DNA from: Pontibacter aquaedesilientis | Lineage (GTDB): Bacteria; Bacteroidota; Bacteroidia; Cytophagales; Hymenobacteraceae | NCBI RefSeq assembly: GCF_014773225.1 | Contig: NZ_JACXAJ010000011.1 | Coordinates: 1 to 64,000, forward strand | DNA length: 64,000 nucleotides | Direction of reading: 5' to 3' | Part shown: positions 1 through 9,436 of the stretch, piece after piece | How positions within the stretch are numbered: the first letter of the stretch is position 1 | How the letters are laid out: every line of letters starts with the position of its first letter | The notes under the pieces: model-generated | Told to the model about the DNA's origin: nothing | The model's database searches: none | The model's input: only the letters and a program-made list of their open reading frames with translations | Made by a program: the position numbers and the translations under genes

Positions 1-107
1 TTACTACCTTCATACTGTGGCAGTAGGGGCAATTTACCTGGATAGTTATCTCGCACATAACTTCCTGTAAACACCCTTGCTGCCATACTTATTCCCGCAT
101 CATACAT
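1..107 (-). CDS. possible 5' end of a CDS leaving the window
   Basis: The complement is open from an in-frame stop at 138-140 down to base 1. It offers an ATG at 105-107 and about 35 codons (beginning MYDAGISMAAR) before the window edge. The composition looks protein-like, but no family is recognised. It points away from the truncated integrase that starts at 141. It could equally be chance open frame next to a recombination scar, so it is listed only because the window cuts it. Confidence 0.2.
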   Translation of the reverse strand, partial: MYDAGISMAARVFTGSYVRDNYPGKLPLLPQYEGS

Positions 108-140
108 TGTAGACCACAACCGAAAAAAATAGCCGCCCTA

Positions 141-989
141 ATGAAAGCCAGGGCACAGTACCAGCCCTTGCCTTTCACCGAAATAACTATTCACTTCCTG
201 AAAGATTATGAGAAATGGATGCGCAAGGGAGGCCGCTCCATCACCACGGTCGGCATGTACCTTCGGACGCTTCGGACGCTTTTCAATGACGCTATTGCTG
301 CCGGTGACGTCAGTGCGGAGCTGTATCCGTTTGGAAAGCGAAAATATCAGATACCATCCGGCGTGAACGTGAAAAAAGCCCTCTCCATGGCAGATATAGC
401 AAAGATATTCTCTTATACCCCTTCCAGTGAGAGCGAAGCCCGCTGCCAGGACCTTTGGATCTTTTCCTATCTCTGCAATGGGATCAACATCAAGGATGTT
501 GCCAGGCTACAGTACCGGCAAATAGACAAGGACACCGTTACCTTCACCAGAGCCAAGACCGAACACGCGAACCGCCACCAGTCCAGAGCGATTGTAGCCA
601 TTCTATCTCCACAAGCCCAGGAGATTATCAAGAAGTGGGGCAATAGACCCAGGAAATCGGACAGCTATGTCTTCCCTATCCTCAGGCCAGGCCTAACAGC
701 CGAACAGGAGCAGGCTAATATCAAGCAGGCCATCAAAAATATCAACACCTACATGGCCCGAATTGCGGAGGCTGTCGGCATCGAAAAGAAAGTAACAACC
801 TACACGGCCAGGCATTCTTTCTCCACCGTTTTGAAACGAGCTGGGGTTTCCACCTCCTTTATTTCAGAATCTCTGGGGCATGCCAACGAGAAGACCACTC
901 AGAACTATCTGGACAGCTTCGAGACGGATGCCAAACGTCAGGTAATCTCAAAATTGACAGCCTTTGAAGAGCTTACTTTGAAAACCTGA
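141..989 (+). pseudogene. tyrosine recombinase, N-terminus missing
   Basis: A 282-residue C-terminal part of a phage-integrase-family tyrosine recombinase. It contains the end of the SAM-like core-binding domain (GGRSITTVGMYLRTL near residue 31) and a complete catalytic domain with ARHSFST, SLGHANEKT and the QNYL tyrosine. It is collinear with the intact 432-residue integrase at 47182-48480, and well over half of the aligned residues are identical by eye. About 150 N-terminal residues, including the arm-binding domain, are absent. The frame upstream runs to a stop at 24-26 without any integrase-like sequence, so the gene was cut by recombination rather than mis-started. It is probably inactive. 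As in the intact copy, the position of the first catalytic arginine reads G-I-N, recalling IntDOT-type enzymes that lack that arginine. Confidence 0.85.
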
Positions 990-1041
990 GCTATTGAACC
1001 CTCTATCATTCAAATAGCTCATTCCTTGTTTTTCTAAAAGA

Positions 1042-1094
1042 TGTTCACTATTTTTAAATGTTCACACATAATGAACAATAAAAATAAGTGAACA
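1042..1094. promoter_or_regulatory. nested palindromic operator of the abiE operon
   Basis: Four copies of one half-site are arranged symmetrically about base 1068: TGTTCAC at 1042-1048 and 1059-1065 (17 bp apart), then TGAACA at 1072-1077 and GTGAACA at 1088-1094 (also 17 bp apart). The last half-site overlaps the start codon of the antitoxin gene. AbiEi antitoxins are known to repress their own promoter by binding inverted repeats cooperatively, so this is the likely autoregulatory site. The repeats are seen directly; the binding is inferred. Confidence 0.7.
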
Positions 1095-2098
1095 TGAACA
1101 CAGACAAAATCATAGGCTTGGCACTGGAGAATTTAGGAAAGCTGGATCTCTTTAAAGTAGAATGGCAACATCATAGGGAACCTGGTGCCCTGGACGGAAC
1201 AATCCATTTCCATTATAATGGACAAAAAATCGAGCTACCCGCGGATGTCAGAAAGGAATTGCGCGCCAGCCAGCTCCTGCAGCTAGAGAAAATAGCCAAA
1301 GAGCATAAAAACGGTTTTATGATGGTTGCCTACCGGATTGAGCCCAAGGTAAAGGAGGAATTGCGGAGACTGGATATTCCCTATCTGGAGAGCAACGGCA
1401 ACCTCTTCTTGCACAAAGGAAAGCTCTTCCTGTGGCTGGATCATAGCAAGCCTTTAAAATTGGATAAAGAGAGCGGCAACAGAGCTTTCACCAAAACAGG
1501 TCTGCGGGCAGTTTTTCATTTCCTACGTTATGAGGACGATATCAACCTGCCTTACCGTACCGTTGGCGAGAAAACCGGCACCGCACTGGGCAATGTCCCC
1601 AATATCCTGAAGGGGCTGAAAGCAGAAGGCTTCTTACTCCAGCTTAGCCAAAAAGAGTACCGGCTGCAGCACAAAAAAGAATTATTAGATAAATGGGCAG
1701 CCGCTTACAAGCAGGACCTGAAACCCAGCCTGCATATAGGCACATTCCGGTTCCTTAAACCGGAGGACTTTCATGCCTGGAAACAACTGCCTTTGGAAAG
1801 CGGTCGGTCATGGTGGGGAGGTGAGCCTGCAGCTGACCTTTACACCAATTATCTCAAGCCAGAGAAACTAAGCATCTATACGCTGGAGAGCAGAAGTGAA
1901 CTCATGAAGAACTATCGCCTCGTACCGGACCCGAAGGGCAACGTTCTGATATATGAGAAGTTTTGGAACGAGGATGAAGGAATCACTAAACTGGCGCCCC
2001 CTCTTCTGGTCTACGCCGATCTAATGAGCACAGGTGACAGAAGGTGCCTTGAAACAGCAGAGAAGATATACCATGAGCTCCTACAAGACAAGTTATAG
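1088..2098 (+). CDS. abiEi: type IV TA antitoxin, AbiEi family
   Basis: A 336-residue protein of the AbiEi antitoxin/transcriptional regulator type. Family members have an N-terminal winged-helix DNA-binding region and a C-terminal antitoxin domain that counteracts a nucleotidyltransferase toxin without direct binding. The identification rests on the overall pattern and on the toxin gene directly downstream, which it overlaps by 26 bp. The start is either GTG 1088 or ATG 1094 (codon 3). Both lie in the last operator half-site, so repression would block initiation as well as transcription. A single short operon with its toxin is expected. Confidence 0.8.
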   Translation: MNMNTDKIIGLALENLGKLDLFKVEWQHHREPGALDGTIHFHYNGQKIELPADVRKELRASQLLQLEKIAKEHKNGFMMVAYRIEPKVKEELRRLDIPYLESNGNLFLHKGKLFLWLDHSKPLKLDKESGNRAFTKTGLRAVFHFLRYEDDINLPYRTVGEKTGTALGNVPNILKGLKAEGFLLQLSQKEYRLQHKKELLDKWAAAYKQDLKPSLHIGTFRFLKPEDFHAWKQLPLESGRSWWGGEPAADLYTNYLKPEKLSIYTLESRSELMKNYRLVPDPKGNVLIYEKFWNEDEGITKLAPPLLVYADLMSTGDRRCLETAEKIYHELLQDKL

Positions 2099-2942
2099 CC
2101 AGCTTCGACAAAGCCCGGAGACCGCGCAGATGCTGGAAGCATTGGAGCGGGGGCTCCACCGCTTTAACGTGGACTTTTATTTGGTCGGTGCGGTCGCAAG
2201 GGATGTGTGGATGAGGGCTATCCACGATATTACCCCCAGACGAACCACTGGTGACATCGATTTCGCTGTACTGATCAACAGGGCAGGCGTGTATGAGGAC
2301 CTAAAAGATTACCTAGTAGAAAAAGAGGGCTTTCGCCCCTATCATGCCAACTCTTTCGTACTCCTTTGGCATAATGGCCAAGAAGTTGACCTGCTGCCCT
2401 TCGGCAGTATAGAACAGGACGGCAAGGTACGAGTGGAGGGCACCGGGCTGACCACCCTGCATGTGACTGGTTTCAAGGAAGTCTATGAGGCAGGCCTACC
2501 TGAGCTTGAGCTGGAAGACAACCAAAGGTTCAAGTTCTGCACCATACCGGGTATTGTGCTGCTGAAGCTGATCGCTTGGGACGATCGCCCGGAAGTAAGG
2601 TCAAGTGACATCCAAGATCTAACAGATATCCTGCTCAACTACTTTGATATGTTCAGCGAGCATATCTTTGAGTCTCACAACGATTTGTTTGAAGAGCGGG
2701 AGGAGGAGAATTTCCTGCTAAAGGTAGCTTCACAGGCGCTGGGGCGTGAAGTTGGCAGGATAGCCGGCAGAAGTGAAACCCTCATGGAAAGAATAAAACG
2801 AATCATGCTGGATAATACAAAAAGTGCTGCCACAAGCCGTATTGCGGCCATCATGGCAAGAACGCTCGACTGTACCGTTGAGGAGAGCGTAGATTTGCTA
2901 CGCCGGATACAACGGGGAATAGAAAATCCTATATCCTATTAA
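2073..2942 (+). CDS. abiEii: type IV TA toxin, AbiEii/AbiGii nucleotidyltransferase
   Basis: A 289-residue nucleotidyltransferase of the AbiEii/AbiGii toxin family. The catalytic signature is visible as LVGAVARD near residues 37-44, GDIDF with D61 and D63, and a third acidic residue D106 in EVDLLPFG, so the active site appears intact. Family toxins transfer nucleotides to tRNA or other targets and cause growth arrest or abortive infection. ATG 2073 is preferred because it gives a normal N-terminus and translational coupling inside the antitoxin gene. An upstream in-frame ATG at 2034 would add 13 residues. A terminator follows 47 bp after the stop. Confidence 0.85.
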   Translation: MSSYKTSYSQLRQSPETAQMLEALERGLHRFNVDFYLVGAVARDVWMRAIHDITPRRTTGDIDFAVLINRAGVYEDLKDYLVEKEGFRPYHANSFVLLWHNGQEVDLLPFGSIEQDGKVRVEGTGLTTLHVTGFKEVYEAGLPELELEDNQRFKFCTIPGIVLLKLIAWDDRPEVRSSDIQDLTDILLNYFDMFSEHIFESHNDLFEEREEENFLLKVASQALGREVGRIAGRSETLMERIKRIMLDNTKSAATSRIAAIMARTLDCTVEESVDLLRRIQRGIENPISY

Positions 2943-2988
2943 CTCCCTCAGAGAGATGACGTCCATTTCTCTCCCAAGTTCAAGAAGT

Positions 2989-3019
2989 AAAAAGGCTCCT
3001 GTATAGCAGGAGCCTTTTT
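2989..3019 (+). terminator. rho-independent terminator after abiE
   Basis: A perfect 10-bp stem AAGGCTCCTG / CAGGAGCCTT with a 5-base loop (3002-3006), preceded by A-rich and followed by T-rich sequence. It would end the abiE transcript. The A/T symmetry means it could also stop transcription from the opposite strand. Confidence 0.85.
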
Positions 3020-3120
3020 ATTACAGAAGATTTTACTTATTGATTTGAACAAACTAAAAAGTTAAGAGCAATAACATCATTTTTTTCTTTCAGATCATTT
3101 GAAAAGAACAACTGCCATTT

Positions 3121-6100
3121 CTAGTTTTTCATAAACTTATAAGATACGTACGTGCCGTTTTCTAATTCAATTTGCATGATGTACAAACCTGGTAGTAATT
3201 TTCTGACGTCAATGATTTGTGTTAACACAGCGGGAAGTTTTTGCTGCGTCATGAAGTGGCCTTTGGTATTGTAGATAGTATATCCTAACATCTTGTGCTC
3301 TTTTGACTCCAGGTTAAAGGTAGTAGCGGCAGGATTTGGAAAAGCGGTTACTTTGCCTTCAGAAGCAGCTACAGTGATCTGAACTTCTTCTGACATGATT
3401 TCACATCCTGCTACACTGATGCTAACTCTATATTTTCCACTCTCTGTAACTACTAATGTGTTAGAAGATTCCAGCATCAACGAATCGTTTCTGAACCAGC
3501 GGTAGGATTCGCCTTCAGACGCGGTTAATTGCAAGCCATTTACGAAGATGGTGGCAAGTGGTGCTGCTTTTACCGTAATGGACTGTTGGATAGAGCTGGT
3601 ATTCCCTTTGCTACCCTGTATAGTGAGTGTAATTAGATATTGCCCAGGTTTATTATAAGCATGGCTGATCTGTGCTGCCGTTGAAGTTGCCCCATCCCCA
3701 AAATTCCATTCCCTGCTTATAACTTCCTCTGTAGGTGTATGTTGGCTCACATCCTGAAAAGAAACCGGTTGTCCAGGGCAAGTTTGATCCACTTGCATGG
3801 CAGCAGCCAGTTTGTACCCTATTTTAGCTGTAAATATGGTGGAATACAGCGTCGTAGCGTTGCTCTGCGGAAGCACCAAATCATCCAGCGTCATTGTTTT
3901 GTGATAGCCGCTGTGGAGCACCAATTGGTTTTCACTGTCAAATGCCCCATTCAAGCGATACAACTGCTTTGTGGAGTAAGAGGTCACATTGTTAAGACCC
4001 TTGGCCCAGCTAAAATCTCCTTGGGCTGTGTATTTTACGACATAGGAATAGGGGCTACCGGATGTTGTATGGGGCTGCAGCACAAAGCCGTCAAAGGAAG
4101 TAGGACCTGTAGCGGTACCTATTACATAGGGATCACCAAGCTTATCAAGTAATAAGTCATAGGCATCCACAGCTGCTGATTGTTTTCCTTCAATTGCTTT
4201 GACCCAGATCAAGTTGCCATCCGTATCAAACTTGGCAAGAAATACTTGAGCATTATCGACAAAAGTAGTAAAAGTGCTTCCAATTCTGGTAGTTGCATTA
4301 TTTTTTACAGTAGTTGTTCCAAGCACATATAGGGCGTTATTATGGTAAAGCACTTTCTTGGGCGTAGCCCCAAAGGAACTGGACGCAATCGTTTTATCCC
4401 AGATCTTTTTCCCATCAGCCCCATACTTAATCAAGACAGTGGTAAAAAAGGTATCTGCGTAAGACCCAAGCAAGGTTTCCGTCTCGACCCATGTTCGGGA
4501 TTTGAAGGCCCCGGTTTGATAGAGTGCATTTGCTTCATCAGATGCTGTAAAGGAAGGACCTACAAAATAATCATTGTAGGAATAGGTAGTATTCTTGACA
4601 AAGTAGTCCATAGAACCGACTTTACGGATGGAGGCAAGTGTCCCGTCCGAACTATACTGCAACACATAACGAGTCCAGTATGTCTCCGAAGGGTAATAAT
4701 GGTAGGTTGAACTGCCTAATCGTTGCCCTTCAAAAGTAGCAGCGCCTTTCAGCAGGAGATCACATGTAATGGTTCCATCCCTGGCTACCTGTATCCCTAC
4801 CTGGTAAGAGGACCAACCATATGAATTGCCGTCTTCACTGGAAACCCTTCTATGCCATATTACCTCTCCGGCAGGGTTCAGTTTGATAACAAAATAGCCG
4901 GTAGCTGACCAGGTGCTTTTTTCGGCAATTTCAACTGTTCCGTCCAGTTTTCCTGTTAAATAAATGTTGTTGTCTGCATCCGAGTAGACACCTTCAAGAG
5001 AAAGCGAACCACTATCGTTTACCAGGCTTAAGATCCGGCTGCTGCCAATCACTTGGCCGGTTGCATCATGTTTAAATAAATAAAAATTTCTTCTTTGTCT
5101 GTTGACAGGGGCCACGTCAATTGTTGTTTGATCCATGGACACGGTGGCAGAACCCTCATAATCTCCTACAGTCCATAAGGTGCCGGTCGTGCTGCCGGCA
5201 ATACCTACCGTGTTAGACCAGCCGGTCGATCCTCCTGCTTTCACCCATGCAAAATGAGGGATTACAGGTGCCTTTTCATGCACATAAGCCGTTACTCTTG
5301 TCATGGAGAGCGACTGACATCCTGAATTGCTCACAGCTTGCACATACAGCGGCTGTGTTTTACTGAAGTGACGTTCATATACCGGTCCCACATACACCGG
5401 TTTTGCACCAATATGCATGGTTGGATTCGCTTCATACCATGAGAAAGTTATATCCTTTCTCCCGTCAGGATCTCTGGCCTCCAAACGCAGGGTAGCTGGA
5501 CCTTTGTAGCTGCTAACATCTTCTACTAGCGGAGGTCTCGGGGTAAGGTATTGACGGATATAAACTGGTACCCGTTTACTGGCACAGCCGGCTTGATTTA
5601 TCTTCTCGACATACATCGTCATCTCATAGCGAGCTAGTGGGAAGGAGTTGCCAGTATAAATTAATGGCATTGCGCCTCCCATGTCCCCATACCATTTATA
5701 AGACATGCCCTGTTCTGCAGGAGGAATCGTCAGAGTAAAAGGCATGCTGCCTTCACAGTACCAGATCTCAAACTTATCTTCAATTGGAGGAGGAGACGTA
5801 ATAGTTATGGTTTTGCTGAATGAACTGCTGGTGCCATCATTTTTACGAACCAGCAAGTTAACATCATAATGACCTGGTGTAGCATACGCATGAGTGGCAT
5901 TTTTCGAAGTCGCCGTAGCCCCGTCACCAAACGACCAGCTCCATGCAACAATGTTTTGCCCTAAACTCATGTCTGTGAATTTAACTTCTGATAGGGTGCA
6001 GGGTGTAACCTCAGCTCGAAAGTCTGCTCGAATGCCTTCGAAAGCCGGCATATTATTTTTATAAAAACCCACAATACGCCAGGCATAATCCGTAGTTACC

Positions 6101-7158
6101 AAATCTATCTTCCCATCAAAGTCCATATCCGCTGCACGCATAGCACCTTGGTTGTCGATGCCTGGTGTGGAGGTTGTAATGGAAGAAACAGTGAATACAC
6201 CCTTCCCATCATTTCGAAGAAAGCGCATACTGCAGCTGGTAGGGCATCCTACGACAATATCAGGCAATCCATCGTTGTTAAAATCCTGCACTAAAACGGA
6301 TTTGAAGTATCCCGATATACCTGTGATTTCATGTTTTTGAAATTCCAGATTGCCTTTGTTTTCATACCAAGCAAGTGTGTTAGTAATATCATATGGGCCC
6401 GCAACAATATCTAGATCTCCGTCGCGATCCATGTCAACTGCCGTCATTGGCATATCATCTCGTTCGAAGCTCTTTTTTGTTGAAAAGTTCGGACCCGAAT
6501 ATATATCCCAACCATCGACAATTTCAGGAGAACCATCAGCATCTAGATCAGCCACCAATATGTGCTGTTTAGAATCGATTTGCTCCACTAGATTGACTGG
6601 CCAGGAGGTATAGCGTCCTCTGTTTTGCAGCCAAACTACTTTATTAGATTGATGTAAACCAGACAAGACAATATCTGTTTTACCATCTTTGTTCATGTCG
6701 TAAAAATGAAGGTTATAGGTGTAGCCGCTTTCAGCTAGGTTATCAATCAGGATTTGTGGTGATCCAGCCAGGCTGCCATTGTCATTGTACCATACTAACA
6801 CCCTGTTGTTACCATAAGTGTAGCTGTTCTCTGTCAAGGCCACAATGTCTTTATAGCCATTACCATCCAAGTCAATAACCTCAATAACACTGATGCTGCC
6901 TTGTTTAGCGGAGCCGGCCAGTGGCGTTTCAGTAAATGTACCATTCGCGTTATAAATAAAATAAGAGGCGGATGCGCTATAGTGATCACTGGCAACAACT
7001 AAGTCTGGCCGATTATCATTATTCAGATCCCCAACCGCCATGGTGCTGGGAATACTTTTAAATGAGTAATCAATTAGTACTTTACGGGCATCAAATTGCC
7101 CCAACGCTACAGCATGAAAAAGAAACAAGAATACAATAATAGTAAAGGTTGTTTTCAT
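3121..7158 (-). CDS. giant secreted protein, VCBS/PKD modules, T9SS sorting signal
   Basis: A 1345-residue protein with a clear signal peptide (about residues 1-20, ending ALG-Q). The N-terminal third holds at least seven FG-GAP/VCBS-type calcium-loop repeats (DLNNDNRPDL, DMNKDGKTDI, DMDRDGDLDI, DFNNDGLPDI, DMDFDGKIDL and others), the kind that fold as a beta-propeller. A PKD domain follows near residues 390-455 (WSFGDG...HAYATPG), then repetitive beta-rich sequence, and a second PKD domain near 1140-1195 (WNFGDG...HAYNKPG). The last about 80 residues (FPNPAATTFNLES to the end) are a type A sorting domain for the type IX secretion system, so the protein should be exported and surface-attached or released. 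Its role is unknown; adhesion or polymer binding is a guess. It is monocistronic. Confidence 0.9.
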   Translation of the reverse strand: MKTTFTIIVFLFLFHAVALGQFDARKVLIDYSFKSIPSTMAVGDLNNDNRPDLVVASDHYSASASYFIYNANGTFTETPLAGSAKQGSISVIEVIDLDGNGYKDIVALTENSYTYGNNRVLVWYNDNGSLAGSPQILIDNLAESGYTYNLHFYDMNKDGKTDIVLSGLHQSNKVVWLQNRGRYTSWPVNLVEQIDSKQHILVADLDADGSPEIVDGWDIYSGPNFSTKKSFERDDMPMTAVDMDRDGDLDIVAGPYDITNTLAWYENKGNLEFQKHEITGISGYFKSVLVQDFNNDGLPDIVVGCPTSCSMRFLRNDGKGVFTVSSITTSTPGIDNQGAMRAADMDFDGKIDLVTTDYAWRIVGFYKNNMPAFEGIRADFRAEVTPCTLSEVKFTDMSLGQNIVAWSWSFGDGATATSKNATHAYATPGHYDVNLLVRKNDGTSSSFSKTITITSPPPIEDKFEIWYCEGSMPFTLTIPPAEQGMSYKWYGDMGGAMPLIYTGNSFPLARYEMTMYVEKINQAGCASKRVPVYIRQYLTPRPPLVEDVSSYKGPATLRLEARDPDGRKDITFSWYEANPTMHIGAKPVYVGPVYERHFSKTQPLYVQAVSNSGCQSLSMTRVTAYVHEKAPVIPHFAWVKAGGSTGWSNTVGIAGSTTGTLWTVGDYEGSATVSMDQTTIDVAPVNRQRRNFYLFKHDATGQVIGSSRILSLVNDSGSLSLEGVYSDADNNIYLTGKLDGTVEIAEKSTWSATGYFVIKLNPAGEVIWHRRVSSEDGNSYGWSSYQVGIQVARDGTITCDLLLKGAATFEGQRLGSSTYHYYPSETYWTRYVLQYSSDGTLASIRKVGSMDYFVKNTTYSYNDYFVGPSFTASDEANALYQTGAFKSRTWVETETLLGSYADTFFTTVLIKYGADGKKIWDKTIASSSFGATPKKVLYHNNALYVLGTTTVKNNATTRIGSTFTTFVDNAQVFLAKFDTDGNLIWVKAIEGKQSAAVDAYDLLLDKLGDPYVIGTATGPTSFDGFVLQPHTTSGSPYSYVVKYTAQGDFSWAKGLNNVTSYSTKQLYRLNGAFDSENQLVLHSGYHKTMTLDDLVLPQSNATTLYSTIFTAKIGYKLAAAMQVDQTCPGQPVSFQDVSQHTPTEEVISREWNFGDGATSTAAQISHAYNKPGQYLITLTIQGSKGNTSSIQQSITVKAAPLATIFVNGLQLTASEGESYRWFRNDSLMLESSNTLVVTESGKYRVSISVAGCEIMSEEVQITVAASEGKVTAFPNPAATTFNLESKEHKMLGYTIYNTKGHFMTQQKLPAVLTQIIDVRKLLPGLYIMQIELENGTYVSYKFMKN

Positions 7159-7387
7159 ATAAATTGTAAAGGGTGAATTTCATTAAAATCAGAACTATAA
7201 TTAATTCTGTACAACACAAATCAGTTTAGTTTTTACCTAAGAATTTGCCTGGGTTAGCTGGTCAAAATTACACATAATTTAGGTTTTAGAAATCTATCCC
7301 GTTCTAAAATAGGTTGACGGTAAAATCACCCCTCTATGGAAAAAGCAGCAGAGAAAAAAAGCAAGCGCAGCCAGAGCGACTACGCTT

Positions 7388-7447
7388 ATGCAAAGTATCG
7401 CCACCTCCATCATTCTGGATACCCGGCGTGCACTAAAAGATGGCACT
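7388..7447 (+). pseudogene. integrase N-terminal scrap
   Basis: From ATG 7388 the frame reads TSIILDTRRALKDG, which aligns with the start of the intact integrase at 47182 (TSIFFDNRRSLKDG). The match stops at a Gly-Thr pair, after which the sequence switches frame and becomes RadC-like. This is a 20-codon remnant joined to unrelated DNA by recombination, and it hits a stop at 7457-7459. Confidence 0.65.
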
Positions 7448-7803
7448 ACAACGTGTTGAAGGAAAGCTGGGATACCGGCAGAATAGAATTTGTAGAGCAG
7501 TTCAAGGTACTCCTTTTCAACCGCCCCAACCGGGTGCTGGGCATATACGAAGTCTCCACTGGGGGCGTGGCCGGAACGGTAGCCGATCCCAAGCTTATCT
7601 TTGCAGCTGCTCTCAAAGCCTGCGCCTCCGGCATCATCCTCACACACAACCACCCCTCAGGTAACCTTAAGCCTAGTTCAGCGGACCTGTAGCTGACAAA
7701 AAAAATGAAACGAGGCGGGGAACTTCTGGACATCGCCTTTTTAGATCATATCATCCTGACCAGTGAAAGTTACTACTTGTTGGGAGCCGAGGGGCTCCTG
7801 TAG
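7448..7803 (+). pseudogene. radC: RadC/JAB-domain protein fragment with amber codon
   Basis: The frame reads VLKESWDTGRIEFVEQF, then VLGIYEVSTGG, then HNHPSGNLKPS, which is the JAMM metalloprotease-like core of RadC family proteins. TAG at 7690-7692 interrupts it, yet the same frame continues with recognisable C-terminal sequence (LDIAFLDHIIL, then YYLLGAEGLL) to the natural stop at 7801-7803. The N-terminal UPF0758/HhH part is missing, and the 5' side is fused to the integrase scrap. RadC-like genes are frequent passengers of Bacteroidota mobile elements. Confidence 0.8.
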
Positions 7804-7865
7804 CCCCTTTTATGGTCATCTTATCTAAGTCGACCCAACTATCAACAAAGTAAATTTTCGTGCAA

Positions 7866-7948
7866 TTCGAATCCCCCAACGGCTACGAGAAAGCCTCTCA
7901 GTTATTTTTAAAAGGTTTTCCCATACACTTTGGACACTATTCGGACAC
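7866..7948 (+). other. att-site remnant: tRNA-3'-like end plus arm-type repeats
   Basis: TTCGAATCCCCC at 7866-7877 has the form of a T-loop plus the 3' strand of a T-stem and is followed by acceptor-like sequence. The 5' strand of the stem is absent, as expected for the tRNA 3' fragment left at one end of an integrated element. Directly downstream are two copies of a 9-mer, TTTGGACAC (7929-7937) and TTCGGACAC (7940-7948), 11 bp apart, like integrase arm sites. No integrase follows. The reading is tentative. Confidence 0.35.
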
Positions 7949-8095
7949 CAAAGCTACCTCTCACCTACTGCTACTGAGGGGCAGGAACCCCCTGCTGGTA
8001 GTGACGCTTAGGAACAGGCCGCACAGGCAGGTTCACTACCCCAACTATTTTCACTGACTTGCCAATCATAAAATTTAGCGACACGCCTCGTAGTC

Positions 8096-8732
8096 TTAAT
8101 CATCATATTTCCGAATTTGAAAGGCGTCTCGGCCTATTGCAATGCCATGGGCAGCCATAAAAGGTGACATCATCACCAGCAGTTTGCGCGCCCCCAGCCG
8201 CTTCTGAGAGCGACGGATTCGCAGTGCCTCCTGCACCAGCAAGTCCTCTTGCAGCGCTTGCTGCTGCCTTGTTTTGATATGTTGGTAATACGCCTGTACT
8301 GTAACCAAACAAGCGGCAAAGCACTCCAACTACTTGGAAGGGCGTTCTTTGCTCCACTCTCAGGATTGATTGGTACCAGACTTTTTTAAGATGGGAGTGC
8401 CGAGCTCCTCCACGGCTATCTTGATCACTTCCAAAAGCACCTCCTTTTCAAGCCTTACCTTACGCAGCTCGGCCTAGAGTTCCTTCACGTCAGTGGGAAG
8501 GGGGGGCATCTCTTTGCAAATCCGCAGAGAGCTTGACGCTCTTGAATTTTGGTGGACTCTTCATCTGGCCTTGGTGTTTGAGAACCCAACGGCGGATCTG
8601 GTAAAAGTTGATGCCGTGTTTCTCCCTAAGTCTACTGTAACTCAGCCCGCCCAGGAGGTACTCGGCTACAATACGTTCTCTTAATTTTCTTTCCTGCATT
8701 TTTGTCGACTTTGTGTCAACCTATTCAGGACA
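8096..8732 (-). pseudogene. degenerate IS3-family transposase remnant
   Basis: On the minus strand the orfA part (8490-8699) shows an HTH transposase pattern (RIVAEYLLGGLSYSRLREKHG). An in-frame TAG at 8474-8476 interrupts it. The orfB part is recognisable in two different frames (LCRLFGYS, then AYYQHIKTRQQQALQEDLL and RSQKRLGARKLL), so it carries at least one frameshift. It ends near IAIGRDAF before any of the DDE catalytic residues. An IS-end-like sequence, TCCTGAATAGGTTGAC read inward, lies at 8716-8731. The element is dead and truncated. Confidence 0.8.
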
Positions 8733-8922
8733 AGACAAATATCGGATTCCTTGATCTGGTAGACAATACCACTGAATTCCCATGGAATATCCTTTCCTGC
8801 CTTAGCATGTAGAGGCGCGTGAGGATTATTAAATTATTATTAAATAAAGAACATAGTGAAGTATAATAAGTAATTAATATATTTAATGGTTAGTCTTCCC
8901 CAGTTATAATCCTTTCACTAAT

Positions 8923-9435
8923 ATGAGAAAACAAGCAAAAAACTTTCTGCTGCTGCTCCTGATGCCGTTGCTCTGTTCCTGCCCGGGCAGCGTAGATCCT
9001 ATGCCGGAATCAGCTTACGCTCCCATTCTGATGAGCCGGCAGCAGCTCGAGTCCTCCATTCTAAAGAAGGAGCCACGGACGATCTCGAACCCTGGTAAAA
9101 TTTACCGCTACGGCAGCTATATACTTATAAACGAGCAGTACAAAGGCGTGCACATCATCAACAACCAAAATCCGAAGATGCCTGTGAATATGGCCTTTAT
9201 TCAGGTGCCGGGCTGCGTGGATATGGCCGTGAAAGATGACGTGTTGTACGTGGATAATGCCGTAGACCTTGTTGCCATAAAATTAAGCGGGATGGAGGAT
9301 ATTCAGGTTGCCAAGCGTGTGCGCGATGCGCTGCCAAGCCTGTTGCCACCAGATAACCTGGAAGTATACTATAACAGGGCAGGCGCTCCGGAAGATGCCA
9401 TTGTTGTAGGTTGGGAACTTAAAAAGCCGGAATAA
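8923..9435 (+). CDS. LVIVD-type lipoprotein
   Basis: A 170-residue predicted lipoprotein: a hydrophobic leader followed by a lipobox ending at Cys (LLCSC near residues 16-20). The body has the beta-propeller-like repeat style of LVIVD proteins (GSYILINEQYKGVHIINN, then DVLYVDNAVDLVAIKL). The function is unknown and an outer-membrane or periplasmic location is expected. It lies 1 bp before the next lipoprotein gene, so the two are co-transcribed. Confidence 0.75.
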   Translation: MRKQAKNFLLLLLMPLLCSCPGSVDPMPESAYAPILMSRQQLESSILKKEPRTISNPGKIYRYGSYILINEQYKGVHIINNQNPKMPVNMAFIQVPGCVDMAVKDDVLYVDNAVDLVAIKLSGMEDIQVAKRVRDALPSLLPPDNLEVYYNRAGAPEDAIVVGWELKKPE

Positions 9436-9436
9436 C

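Noticed and set aside
3739-4710. Open frames opposite the large T9SS protein gene
   Set aside because: They are shadows of a strongly coding minus-strand gene with signal peptide, VCBS, PKD and sorting domains.
7860-8057. A 65-codon open frame on the plus strand
   Set aside because: It runs through the tRNA-like T-loop sequence and the arm-type repeats; the translation has no protein character.
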